IMG/VR virus record: IMGVR_UViG_3300028569_000019
Span: 1 to 64,000 of that record
Source: a virus
DNA: 64,000 bases
Reading direction: 5' to 3' (one strand)
Position numbers and translations under genes: made by a program
Notes under the pieces: model-generated
Databases searched by the model: none
What the model saw: the letters and a program-made list of their open reading frames with translations, nothing else
Told to the model about the DNA's origin: nothing
Shown here: in pieces, positions 34,123-43,600 of the stretch
Layout: every line of letters starts with the position of its first letter
Numbering within the stretch: position 1 is the stretch's first letter

Positions 34123-35631
34123 ATGAGTGATTATTATATAGCTTATGAAGAAACTGTACCTTGGAATGGTAGCGTTTTTAATGCTAACGAATATAGAAGA
34201 GCTATAAACTCATTCTATTCAAAAGTTGATCTTGTACAACCAAATGTAATAGTGGAGGATGGTGCTCCAACCCCAAATATTTCTGTAAAAAATTTGTCTC
34301 CAGATGCGAATTTTCCCAACGAATTGAATTTTAGTTTAAGTGGAAAATTTTCAACATCAAAACGTGATCAATTAACGGGAAATTACTTAGCAAATGTTAC
34401 TTTAAGTGGAGACGTTAAGGTTCCAAGACAAACATCTAGTGGAAAAACACTGAAAGCTATTATAGCATCTTCTTTTAAAACTACGACTGCTTTTGGAAAG
34501 ACTCCAGGTGAAGCTTTCAATAATGCTTTTAAAGAACTAAGAGAATCTTTGTTACAAACTTTAGCTGATCAAGTTGGTGGTTCTGGTAAGGGAATTAAAG
34601 TGGAACGACAAGATCCATTTACCGATCCAGATCCTGCTTTAGTAGGACCACCTACACAAACGATATCAGGAGTTACAAATAAAGCTCCTGTGGTAGACAA
34701 TCCTAACATAAAACTTCCAACACAAGAAGTAAAGGGGTTAGATGCAAATGCAGCACAACAAGCAGCCTCAAAAGCCCAGGACGCAGCGAGTAGTGCTACA
34801 TCTCAAGTTAAAAGTGCAGCTGGAGGATTAACATCACAGGTTCAAGGAGCTGCTGGACAGGCACAAGGTGCATTACAAGGAGCTGCTGGACAAGCACAAG
34901 GTGCAATTGGTGGTGCTCAAGAATCCGCAGGTGGAATACTTAGTAATCTTTCATCTGGGGTTAAAGGTGCAATTGGCGGAGGTGCTTTAGGGGCTGGTAT
35001 TGGAGCATTGGCAGGTGGAGGAAAAGGCGCATTGATTGGTGCTGGTGCTGGATTGGTAGCAGGTGGTGTAGCCGGTAAAGTATTTGATAAACTCAATCCA
35101 AAAGGTATAACACCAGATGGTTTGGGTAAGGATTGGTCGCCTGATAAGTTTAGTCCTGAATCTATAGCTGGAAATGATACAATTGTTAATGCAAAAACTG
35201 GAACAATTAGTTCAACCTCTAAATTAGCAGCTGGATTAAAAGGTGGAGTATTAGGTGGCGCTCTAGGTGCTGGAGTAGGCGCATTGGCTGGGGGAGGAAA
35301 AGGAGCTTTAATAGGTGGTTTAAGCGGTACTGCACTCGGCGCTGGTTTATCTGTTGGCGGAGTAACAGGCGGAGCCTTGGCTGGAGGTGGGTTGGGTGCT
35401 GGTATAGGCGGAATAGTTGGGGGTGGAAAAGGAGCTGTAATTGGTGCTGTTTCTGGAGGTGCAATTGGTGCAGCTGCGGCTAAATTAGCCAGTATACAGA
35501 AGGATATGCCTAAACCAAATATACCCAAACCACCTAGTACACCTCGTATTAAGACAGTAAAGATACCAAGACCATCTGATACAAAAGGAGCACAAGCATT
35601 ATTAAATTTACCTAAATCTCGTTTGGGTTAA
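34123..35631 (+). CDS. Glycine-zipper repeat protein, possible ejection or hub protein
   Basis: 502 residues. The N-terminal 160 are a folded domain (YYIAYEETVPWNGSVFNANE). Residues 210-275 are an Ala/Gln-rich helix (GAAGQAQGALQGAAGQAQGA). Then come three blocks of the type GALGAGIGALAGGGKGALIG (about 286-310, 378-400, 420-445), each able to form a glycine-zipper transmembrane hairpin. The C-terminus is Pro-rich and basic. In a baseplate operon this suggests a protein that inserts into the host membrane during DNA ejection, but that is inference. The repeats could also be structural. Confidence 0.65.
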   Translation: MSDYYIAYEETVPWNGSVFNANEYRRAINSFYSKVDLVQPNVIVEDGAPTPNISVKNLSPDANFPNELNFSLSGKFSTSKRDQLTGNYLANVTLSGDVKVPRQTSSGKTLKAIIASSFKTTTAFGKTPGEAFNNAFKELRESLLQTLADQVGGSGKGIKVERQDPFTDPDPALVGPPTQTISGVTNKAPVVDNPNIKLPTQEVKGLDANAAQQAASKAQDAASSATSQVKSAAGGLTSQVQGAAGQAQGALQGAAGQAQGAIGGAQESAGGILSNLSSGVKGAIGGGALGAGIGALAGGGKGALIGAGAGLVAGGVAGKVFDKLNPKGITPDGLGKDWSPDKFSPESIAGNDTIVNAKTGTISSTSKLAAGLKGGVLGGALGAGVGALAGGGKGALIGGLSGTALGAGLSVGGVTGGALAGGGLGAGIGGIVGGGKGAVIGAVSGGAIGAAAAKLASIQKDMPKPNIPKPPSTPRIKTVKIPRPSDTKGAQALLNLPKSRLG

Positions 35632-35648
35632 TAATTATATATAATAAT

Positions 35649-36116
35649 ATGAAAATAGACGTATTAAAAGAATTTATCAAGAAAACAGTACAACAAGAGG
35701 TACGAAGTGTAGTACAAGCTGAACTTAAGCTTCAATTGGCAGAAATATTTTCTAAAGAAGTTCTTCAAGCCAAGAAAAAATCATCTGATTCTGATTTGGA
35801 ACAACAGATTCTAAAAGAATTGGAAACTATGAATGAATCTGTTGTTGAAGAGCCAATTAAACCCGTAAAGAAGTTTGTCAAATATACAAGTAACCCAATG
35901 TTAAATGATATTTTGAATCAAACTACCGGTGGAATACCACAAGAGGGCGGTATGGTTAATATGATGGGTGGATTTGGTGGTGCAACTCAAACTACAATAA
36001 ATGAGACCAAAGTTCCAGAAAATGCTCCTGCACCGGTAAAATCTGTGTATTCAGCAATGAATAGAGATTATAGATCTTTAATGAAAGCAGTAGATAGTAA
36101 AAAATCCAAAGTTTAA
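35649..36116 (+). CDS. Baseplate-associated coiled-coil protein
   Basis: 155 residues. An N-terminal coiled coil (FIKKTVQQEVRSVVQAELKL, 9-28) is followed by a linker and a conserved-looking segment NPMLNDILNQTTGGIPQEGG (about 82-101), with a basic C-terminus. I have seen this NPML-x-DIL motif in T4-like environmental phages before gp25, without a known role. The next gene starts 2 nt after the stop. Confidence 0.65.
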   Translation: MKIDVLKEFIKKTVQQEVRSVVQAELKLQLAEIFSKEVLQAKKKSSDSDLEQQILKELETMNESVVEEPIKPVKKFVKYTSNPMLNDILNQTTGGIPQEGGMVNMMGGFGGATQTTINETKVPENAPAPVKSVYSAMNRDYRSLMKAVDSKKSKV

Positions 36117-36118
36117 TT

Positions 36119-36520
36119 ATGGCTAAAAAAGCACTAGGACTTAAAATACCGTTTAGATTGGGTCAAGATGGTTATTTTGAAACAAATGTTGATACTATTT
36201 CACAAGTTTCTAGTAATATAAAGAATCTTTTATTAACTAAACCAGGAGAACGCAGATTTAATAATGCGTTTGGTTCTTCATTATATAAAGTTTTGTTTGA
36301 TCAAAATGAATTGGGTGAAATGTTACCTATGTTAGTAAATCTCATTCAAAATGATGTAAATAGATTTATGAACGGTGTAATAGTTGAAGATGTTAAAGTT
36401 CAATTATTGGAAAATGATGTTGTAAATAATGATTATAATAAAATATTTATAAAAGTAGCCTTTAGTTACAAAGAATTAAAGTCAACCACTGAAGTGATTA
36501 TCACAAACAACAATATATAA
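36119..36520 (+). CDS. 25: Baseplate wedge protein, gp25-like
   Basis: 133 residues, the same size as T4 gp25 (132). The diagnostic stretch is LLLTKPGERRFNNAFGSSLY (about 36-55), the L-x-T-x-x-G-E-R motif of the gp25/TssE family. T4 gp25 binds gp6 and starts sheath assembly. Its stop shares one base with the start of the gp6-like gene (TAATG), so the two are coupled. Confidence 0.93.
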   Translation: MAKKALGLKIPFRLGQDGYFETNVDTISQVSSNIKNLLLTKPGERRFNNAFGSSLYKVLFDQNELGEMLPMLVNLIQNDVNRFMNGVIVEDVKVQLLENDVVNNDYNKIFIKVAFSYKELKSTTEVIITNNNI

Positions 36521-38505
36521 TGCAACAATTAATTAACAAAACATTTAAAGCTAATACAAAAGACGTTTTGTATTTAAATCGTGATTTCACTTCTTTAAAA
36601 CAACAACTCATTGATTTTACCAAGCAGTATTATCCACAAAGTTATAAAGATTTTAGTGAAAGTTCACCAGGCCAAATCTTTATTGAACAAGCTTCTTTCG
36701 TTGGGGATGTATTATCATACTATACTGATTATCAATTCAAAGAAAGTTTTATTCAATTTGCAGGTGAACGTAAAAATATTATAAACCAAGCTCAGTTTTT
36801 GGGATATAAGCCAAAGGTATCTTCAGTATCATCTACATATGTAGAGTTGTTTCAATTGTTGCCCGCAACTCGTACTTCGGGTGTTAATGGTGAATATATA
36901 CCAGATGAAAGATATTGTTTGATTTTAAAACCATATACACAACTATCCAGTGTATCAGGTGTATCATTTATAGTTGAAGAAAGTGTAGATTTTAGTCAAG
37001 ATACCTTATTCTCCCCAAGACAAATAAGTGTTTATAATCGTGACAACACAGGTGCTCCTTTATTTTACTTGGTGAAGAAAACTGCACAATGTTACTCTGG
37101 TCGAATAACTTCAAAAACATTTAGTATTGGCGACCCACAAGCATTTTTAAAAATAAAGTTAGATGAAACCGATGTAGTTAAGATAATCAGTGTGGTAGAT
37201 TCTAATGGTAATAATTACTATGAAACTCAGTATCTAGCACAAGATACAATTCCACTATTAATCGATAATGTACCTCTTAATAATCAAACATTATCACCAT
37301 ATAGAAATGAAACTCCTAAGATTTTAAAGTATCTACGAACTGAACGCAGATTCATCACAACAGTAGATCAAAATAATTTCACTTATATTCAATTTGGTGC
37401 AAATACGGAAAACTATGAAAACACTGTTATTATACCAAATCCAACTAATGTTGGCGTTGCATTATCCAATCTAAAGAATTTAAATATATCTTTGGATGGT
37501 ACAAACGTATTGAAAGCCAATTCATACGGTGTATCTCCATCAAATACAACATTGACCGTTAATTATGTTGTTGGCGGTGGTTTGGATTCAAATGTAAATT
37601 CTGAAGAAATAAATAAGATTGCTAGTACCGATTATTTAAATGACGTAACCAGTTTAACTGACAGTGAAGTTATTTTATTAAACAACATTAAAAATTCACT
37701 AAGAGTAAACAATCCACTTTCATCAACTGGTGGTAATGATGCAGAAACAGATGAAGAAATTCGTCAAAATGCTATATTAAACTTTTCTGCTCAAAACAGA
37801 ATGGTTACTTCCGAAGATATTCTACTAAGAGTATACTCATTACCAACTTACTTGGGTAACATTTCAAAGGCATATGTTGAAAGTAATTCTAATAGACGCA
37901 TTCAATACAACCAATTAATACAAGGTGTAGTAACTGAAGGTGGCAATGAAGCTTTGGATCTAAATCCATTAAATCCATTGGATAGAAGAAAGTTTTTGGA
38001 AGCAAGTAATCCATTTACTAACAATCTTTATTTGTTGGGATACGATGTCAATAAAAATTTAACAAAGTTGAATCCTGCCACATTACAAAATTTAATAAGT
38101 TATCTTAATAACTTCAAGATACTCACAGATAAGATCAATATTATTGACGGTTATATTATCAATTTAGGGTTGGACTTTAAAATTACAGTATTTACCGGCT
38201 TCAATAAACGAGACGTATTAAATAACTGTATTCAGTCTGTAAAAAACTATTTGAATATTGATAATATGAGTTTTAACCAACCAATAAATCTCAGTCAGCT
38301 CAATTTCGAAATAATGAAAAACGAAGGAGTTCAATCTGTAATTGAGTTGAAGATTAAGAATTTGACAATTGATGATGGGGATTATTCACCTATAGCATAT
38401 AACGTAAGTATTGCTACACAAAATAATATTCTCTATCCATCAAAAGACCCATCAGTATTTGAAATTAAATATCCTGATAACGATATAAAAGGATTGGTAG
38501 TATAA
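36520..38505 (+). CDS. 6: Baseplate wedge protein, gp6-like
   Basis: 661 residues, close to T4 gp6 (660). N-terminal signature YLNRDFTSLKQQLIDFTKQY then DFSESSPGQIFIEQASFVGD (about 19-68), the LNRDF...SPG...GD pattern shared by T4-like gp6. A baseplate J-like part includes GGNDAETDEEIRQNAILNFS (about 406-425), common to contractile-tail wedges. Gp6 dimers form the inner ring that joins baseplate wedges. It directly follows gp25-like, as in T4-related gene orders. Confidence 0.92.
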   Translation: MQQLINKTFKANTKDVLYLNRDFTSLKQQLIDFTKQYYPQSYKDFSESSPGQIFIEQASFVGDVLSYYTDYQFKESFIQFAGERKNIINQAQFLGYKPKVSSVSSTYVELFQLLPATRTSGVNGEYIPDERYCLILKPYTQLSSVSGVSFIVEESVDFSQDTLFSPRQISVYNRDNTGAPLFYLVKKTAQCYSGRITSKTFSIGDPQAFLKIKLDETDVVKIISVVDSNGNNYYETQYLAQDTIPLLIDNVPLNNQTLSPYRNETPKILKYLRTERRFITTVDQNNFTYIQFGANTENYENTVIIPNPTNVGVALSNLKNLNISLDGTNVLKANSYGVSPSNTTLTVNYVVGGGLDSNVNSEEINKIASTDYLNDVTSLTDSEVILLNNIKNSLRVNNPLSSTGGNDAETDEEIRQNAILNFSAQNRMVTSEDILLRVYSLPTYLGNISKAYVESNSNRRIQYNQLIQGVVTEGGNEALDLNPLNPLDRRKFLEASNPFTNNLYLLGYDVNKNLTKLNPATLQNLISYLNNFKILTDKINIIDGYIINLGLDFKITVFTGFNKRDVLNNCIQSVKNYLNIDNMSFNQPINLSQLNFEIMKNEGVQSVIELKIKNLTIDDGDYSPIAYNVSIATQNNILYPSKDPSVFEIKYPDNDIKGLVV

Positions 38506-38506
38506 T

Positions 38507-40174
38507 ATGCATATTTTCATTTATCCATCTCAAGACACTTATATTAACAATTCCGACAAATTCCAAAACAAAAATTTTGGAATAGACGAAATATTAGAAA
38601 TATATGCGTCAAACGCAGGCAAAAAAACTGTTTACACAGATCCAAATTGGCACACTCCGCCTCTTACCGCCTCTTCATACGGTAATAATGGATGGTTGGC
38701 ATACACCACTTCTTCATTGTTCATTTATTCTGGCAGTAAGTGGTATGCTTTTAATCTCACATCTTCTGTAATACCAAATACATCATTTATTGCTAATTTT
38801 ACAGGTAGATTGTCTAACGTAAACACCAGTCCGAGAAAACCTCTATATATTTCTGGGTCAGCAACATTTGCGTCTGGTTCATTTGTTGGAAGCATTACTG
38901 GATCTAACTGTGTAAGCAGATCTTTTAGTGGTAGTTTTTCGAGTTCAAGTTTTAGATCGATTATTAACACAAATACGTCTAGTGTATCTTACTACGTAGA
39001 TGTCAGAAATTTTGCCGGTTACTTTAAAGGTAGATATAGTGGATCTTTTCAAGCTCCTTCGACAGCCACATACTTAAACTATCCAGAGTTTAGTAGAACA
39101 TTAATTAAGTTTGATTTAACCACATTGAGTCAGTCTATTTCCAAGAACGAAATTAGTAGTTCAAAATTAAAATTTACACTCAATTTAAAAGCATGTGGTA
39201 TGAGAAATCTTCCTCTCAATTATTCCATATATGCTTATCCAATAAGTCAAAGTTGGGAAAATGGAAATGGTAGATATGCAGATGATGGTTCTCAACTAGG
39301 AGCTACTTGGAACAATAGAAGTTATTCGGGTAGTAATTTGTGGTATGGTAATAAAATCACAAATAGTTATCAACAAGTAAATTATTTATTAACAGCTTCA
39401 TATTCAAGCGCTAGTTTTCAAAATCAAGGTGGTACTTGGTATTATAAAGTTCCAGCTTCTTATACAAACAAGCCAAAATGGATTTGCAACTCCACTCCGT
39501 TTCCATCATTAGTCAACAGCGGATTGATTTGCAGTCAGTCATTTACTTATGGTAAACAAAGTGACATATCAATGGACATCACGCAAATTGTCCGTTCTTG
39601 GTTATGTGGATGCATTCCAAATCAAGGACTTATGTTATTGAGTTCATTTGAAATAAGTACACCTCCTCTTCAACCAACCAATGGATTGTTACAGTTTTTT
39701 AGTAAAGATACCAATACCATTTATAGTCCATATATTGATGTAGGGTGGAATGACACTGTATTTAGTACAGGTAGTTTAAAGCCTGTGTCATCTTCTATAC
39801 AAAATCTAATTACTTTACAGTCATTAAATAGTGCATATAAAGCTGGCAGTGTTGCTAAAATATTTGTTTTTGCGAGAGACAAATATCCTCTAAAGACATT
39901 TAATAAAGCATATCAACAACCAGCAATGGTCACTCCTAAGTATTTGCCAACTTCTTCTTATTATATGGTAAAAGATGCTGAGTCTGAGGAGGTCTTGGTT
40001 AACTTCGACGAATATACTAAGTTAAGTTGTGATGCTTTGTATGGTAATTATTTTAAATTAAATACTAATGGATTGCCTCAAGAACGTTATTTGACAGTAT
40101 TTATTAAGGTAGAGTACAAGGATGGTACAATTGACATCGTTGATACTGGAAAAATATTTAAAATAACTCGTTAG
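38507..40174 (+). CDS. Baseplate or fibre protein with DNRLRE-like domain
   Basis: 555 residues. The N-terminus IFIYPSQDTYINNSDKFQNK resembles the start of DNRLRE domains, as do LIKFDLTTLSQS (about 198-209), SWENGNGRYADDGSQLGATW and ISMDITQIVRSWLCG (about 360-374). These beta-rich domains occur in secreted and virion adhesins. An insertion (about 95-185) has G-S-F-x-G repeats like the tail fibres. The C-terminal 100 residues are a separate beta domain. Its place between gp6-like and the giant protein suggests a wedge-peripheral role. Confidence 0.75.
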   Translation: MHIFIYPSQDTYINNSDKFQNKNFGIDEILEIYASNAGKKTVYTDPNWHTPPLTASSYGNNGWLAYTTSSLFIYSGSKWYAFNLTSSVIPNTSFIANFTGRLSNVNTSPRKPLYISGSATFASGSFVGSITGSNCVSRSFSGSFSSSSFRSIINTNTSSVSYYVDVRNFAGYFKGRYSGSFQAPSTATYLNYPEFSRTLIKFDLTTLSQSISKNEISSSKLKFTLNLKACGMRNLPLNYSIYAYPISQSWENGNGRYADDGSQLGATWNNRSYSGSNLWYGNKITNSYQQVNYLLTASYSSASFQNQGGTWYYKVPASYTNKPKWICNSTPFPSLVNSGLICSQSFTYGKQSDISMDITQIVRSWLCGCIPNQGLMLLSSFEISTPPLQPTNGLLQFFSKDTNTIYSPYIDVGWNDTVFSTGSLKPVSSSIQNLITLQSLNSAYKAGSVAKIFVFARDKYPLKTFNKAYQQPAMVTPKYLPTSSYYMVKDAESEEVLVNFDEYTKLSCDALYGNYFKLNTNGLPQERYLTVFIKVEYKDGTIDIVDTGKIFKITR

Positions 40175-40175
40175 T

Positions 40176-40652
40176 ATGGCAAATATACCATTAGTATATA
40201 ACGTATCATTAAGTGATATACAAACATTTAAAGACTTTGGTACATTTCAAAATAACTTTGATGATTTTGGAAATGACCAATTGGTTTACAATATATCACA
40301 ATCGTTTGATGGCAAATTCAATTATATTAAATTGCCAATTAAAAGTTTTTTATATAACCAAAACAAAATTGCCGATACATCTACTGTAGAATTCACCGAA
40401 TTACAAACGTCTGCGGTTGAAGAAAAAAGAAATTTGACAGATGTTATAATTCAGTATAATAATTTGATTGAGGAAAATAGAATCTTAAATCAAACAGTAA
40501 ATAGCTTGGTAGAGAAATATGAAAACAACGATGACAAACAAGTTATCGCCGCTATGAAAAACGAAATTATTGGTTTGCGAATCAAACTAGGTCAAGGAAA
40601 AGTTCCTTCGGATTTTGGTGACGACTATCCATTTTTACCATTAACTTCTTAA
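40176..40652 (+). CDS. Small baseplate operon protein
   Basis: 158 residues. N-terminal part beta-rich (IPLVYNVSLSDIQTFKDFGT), then a coiled coil (about 75-140, VTDVIIQYNNLIEENRI-like) and a short acidic tail. No named family. It is separated by 1 nt from both neighbours. Confidence 0.6.
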   Translation: MANIPLVYNVSLSDIQTFKDFGTFQNNFDDFGNDQLVYNISQSFDGKFNYIKLPIKSFLYNQNKIADTSTVEFTELQTSAVEEKRNLTDVIIQYNNLIEENRILNQTVNSLVEKYENNDDKQVIAAMKNEIIGLRIKLGQGKVPSDFGDDYPFLPLTS

Positions 40653-40653
40653 T

Positions 40654-43600
40654 ATGCCTTACGACTATTTGACAATAAACGATAATGATTTAAATAAGGG
40701 CATTACAAGTGCGTCTTATTTGAATGCTAATTTACAGTCTTTGTACGAACAAAAATTGGTCAATGAGGATATATTTTATGGAGAATCCGATGATGACTTG
40801 TTTGAGTTTACTCTTTATAATAACAATCAACAACTAGTAAGTTTTAACAGAGTAGTTCCTTCAGTTACGTATTCTGTATTACAAGGAAGCTATAGAGATA
40901 TTAATAACGTATTGCGATCATACAGATTTGCAAACCCATTTACAAATATTGTATCTTATAAGAATGATATTTTATTACATCCACAATTTGATTTAAATGC
41001 AAGTGGAGTGGGTCCTGGTTTATATTATTTGTTGTATAACCCAGTTAGAAATATAGCTGGTAATCCAACGAACAGATTAGTTATAAAAGAGATATCTCCT
41101 AGTAGAACTGAAATACGATTATCTTACGCATTTGACACAACTAAAAATGAATCATCTAGATTAGATGCTGTTAAGATAACATCTTTTGCGGATAAAAAAT
41201 ATTTGCTATTAAGAATCTATCAAGATTTAATCGCTATTATTAAAAATAATCCAATTGAACAAGACTTTTTATTAAATAAAGACAAGTATAATTATGCGGA
41301 TATTTGTTTAAAGTTGGGACTTAAAAGCGAAGCCGAATTGCAAGAGTTTATAACATCAACTTACGTTGGGTACAATACAGTTATAAAATTAAATAACGAT
41401 ACAGATAATGCAATTTTACAGACAAGTAAATTTTCAGGTGTACAAGAACAAATTAATAATTTTATTTACACATACAACAACGTAGAATTTACCAGTGAAG
41501 ACATATTGGAGTCTTTTAGAATAATCACACTAAAAGTATCTCAAGATAGAGTGTTGCAAAAAAGCTCTATAAATGACATTGATTTACAAAATATATTGGG
41601 GTTGTTTGAACAAACAATTTATACCGATTGGATATTGCCACAGGTAACTAATTTACTTGAAAATTATAAAACAAAATATTACGGTTATTACAAGAATGCT
41701 TTGAATTTCGACAATGGAAATTTGATAAAAATTCTGGATCATACAAACTATTTGAATCCAACGGATGATACTTTTAACATCCAAGTAAAATTAGATGCAC
41801 CGTTACCTTTGCAGTACAATGTAAAAACGACTTGTTGGATATCAAATATATCAATTGCGCCAATTTATTTCAAAGCTAACTTGTTTACATCAAAAATATC
41901 AAGAAAAGTATTTTTAAACGATATAAACTTTGATGTACAGGTAAATGCTGTAAACTCCTCTACTCAAAAATTCGATAGTAATGATGCGTTTACATTGGAT
42001 AAAGCAACGATAAGATTAAAAGAAAAGTATAATGATTTGTATATCGATTATACAGATTTTAACAATTTCATTAATTATTCATCCGCTGAATTACGTACTA
42101 AGATCGCTAAGAATAAGATTAAGGATTATAATCAACTTGAATCCGTTAAGAAATCAACGATCACATCTTCGTTGAATACAAACGCTTTAATTTCGTCTTC
42201 TTACAGTCAATTAGTAAATCAAAAAACAACACAACAAATCACATTACTGGATACATTCGATGAGTACGAATCCTATTTGTTTTTCAATTCATCGAGTATA
42301 GATGATAAAATTGATGAAGCTATTACATATGATTCGGATAACTATAATAGTTTAGTATATCAACTTCCTGAGTATGTAAAGGACGATTCCGATTCAGCTG
42401 ATTATATAAAATTCACAGCAATGGTTGGTCATTTCTTTGATAATATATTAGTCTTTATCAAGAAGTTTCCAAAAGCATATCCTATTTCTAACAATGATTC
42501 AAACTACTATCCAAAGAATTATATAGACGAATTGTTGAATAGTTTTAGTTGGAATATTGATATTGATAAATTTTCTCAGAGTGATTTGAATCAATTGTAT
42601 TTCAATAACCAAGAAATTGCAGGTTATAATTCTGCATCTTATTTTGATTATACAAAATCAATTTTAAATAGATTCGCAAATAATATTTCATCGGTATATA
42701 AATCCAAGGGTACGGTCAATTCATTCGAAATGATACGTACTATGTTTGGCATTCCAGCTGGAATAATATCAACCAGAGAATACGGAAGCGCTGATGCTTT
42801 TTCTAACCGTGATAATTACTTTGTATACGATGATATTATTTATATGACAGATTTCAAGGAAAATAATTTCTTGAATTTTGAACATACCAGTAGTGATTTT
42901 ATTTATACCACTAGTAGTTATTATGCGTCCGGCTCCAATATTAATACACTCACCAGTAGTGTTGAATACGCTTCACGATTTAACGGCATATCTACAATAG
43001 AATTTTCTTTAAGATTTAAGTCTACGGATTATAACTTTGGTGATAAAATACAATTGTTGTCAAAGTACAGAAATAAAAAATCCGATTGGAATTTATTTGT
43101 TAAAAAATCAAAACAGGTTGAGTCAGGTCAATTAATATTTGAAATTCACCCCTATGAATTAGGCAATACAACATCTAGTTTGGTGTTGAATGAAATGCCT
43201 TTGTTAAACGGTAACATTTTTACAGTGATGTTAAAACGTGAACCTATCGCTGGTGATTTTGATAAATTGAATATAAGTTCAAGTAAAATTATAAATCAAG
43301 TTACGCCGTTTATTATAGAAGACGACGGAGATTTCGTGGTTGAAGATGATAATGATTTTGTAACATTAGCGTCTCAAAAAACAACTTTAACTTCATCATA
43401 TTTCGTCAATTCAACAAAAGAATATATTCCATACGTTTATAGTCTATCTATTAATCAATACGATGGTAGTACTAAGAATTTTTCATCAACTAAACGTAAA
43501 ATTATAAGCCATACCGCTAATAGAAACTTTTCATCAGGCAGTTATTATATAGGTAATTATTCATCTTCAGTTTCATTTATAGGAAATTTGGATAAAATCA

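Noticed and set aside
34917-35528. Minus-strand ORF of 203 residues, Pro/Ala-rich
   Set aside because: Antisense of the glycine-zipper repeats (GGN codons read as Pro/Ala on the other strand).
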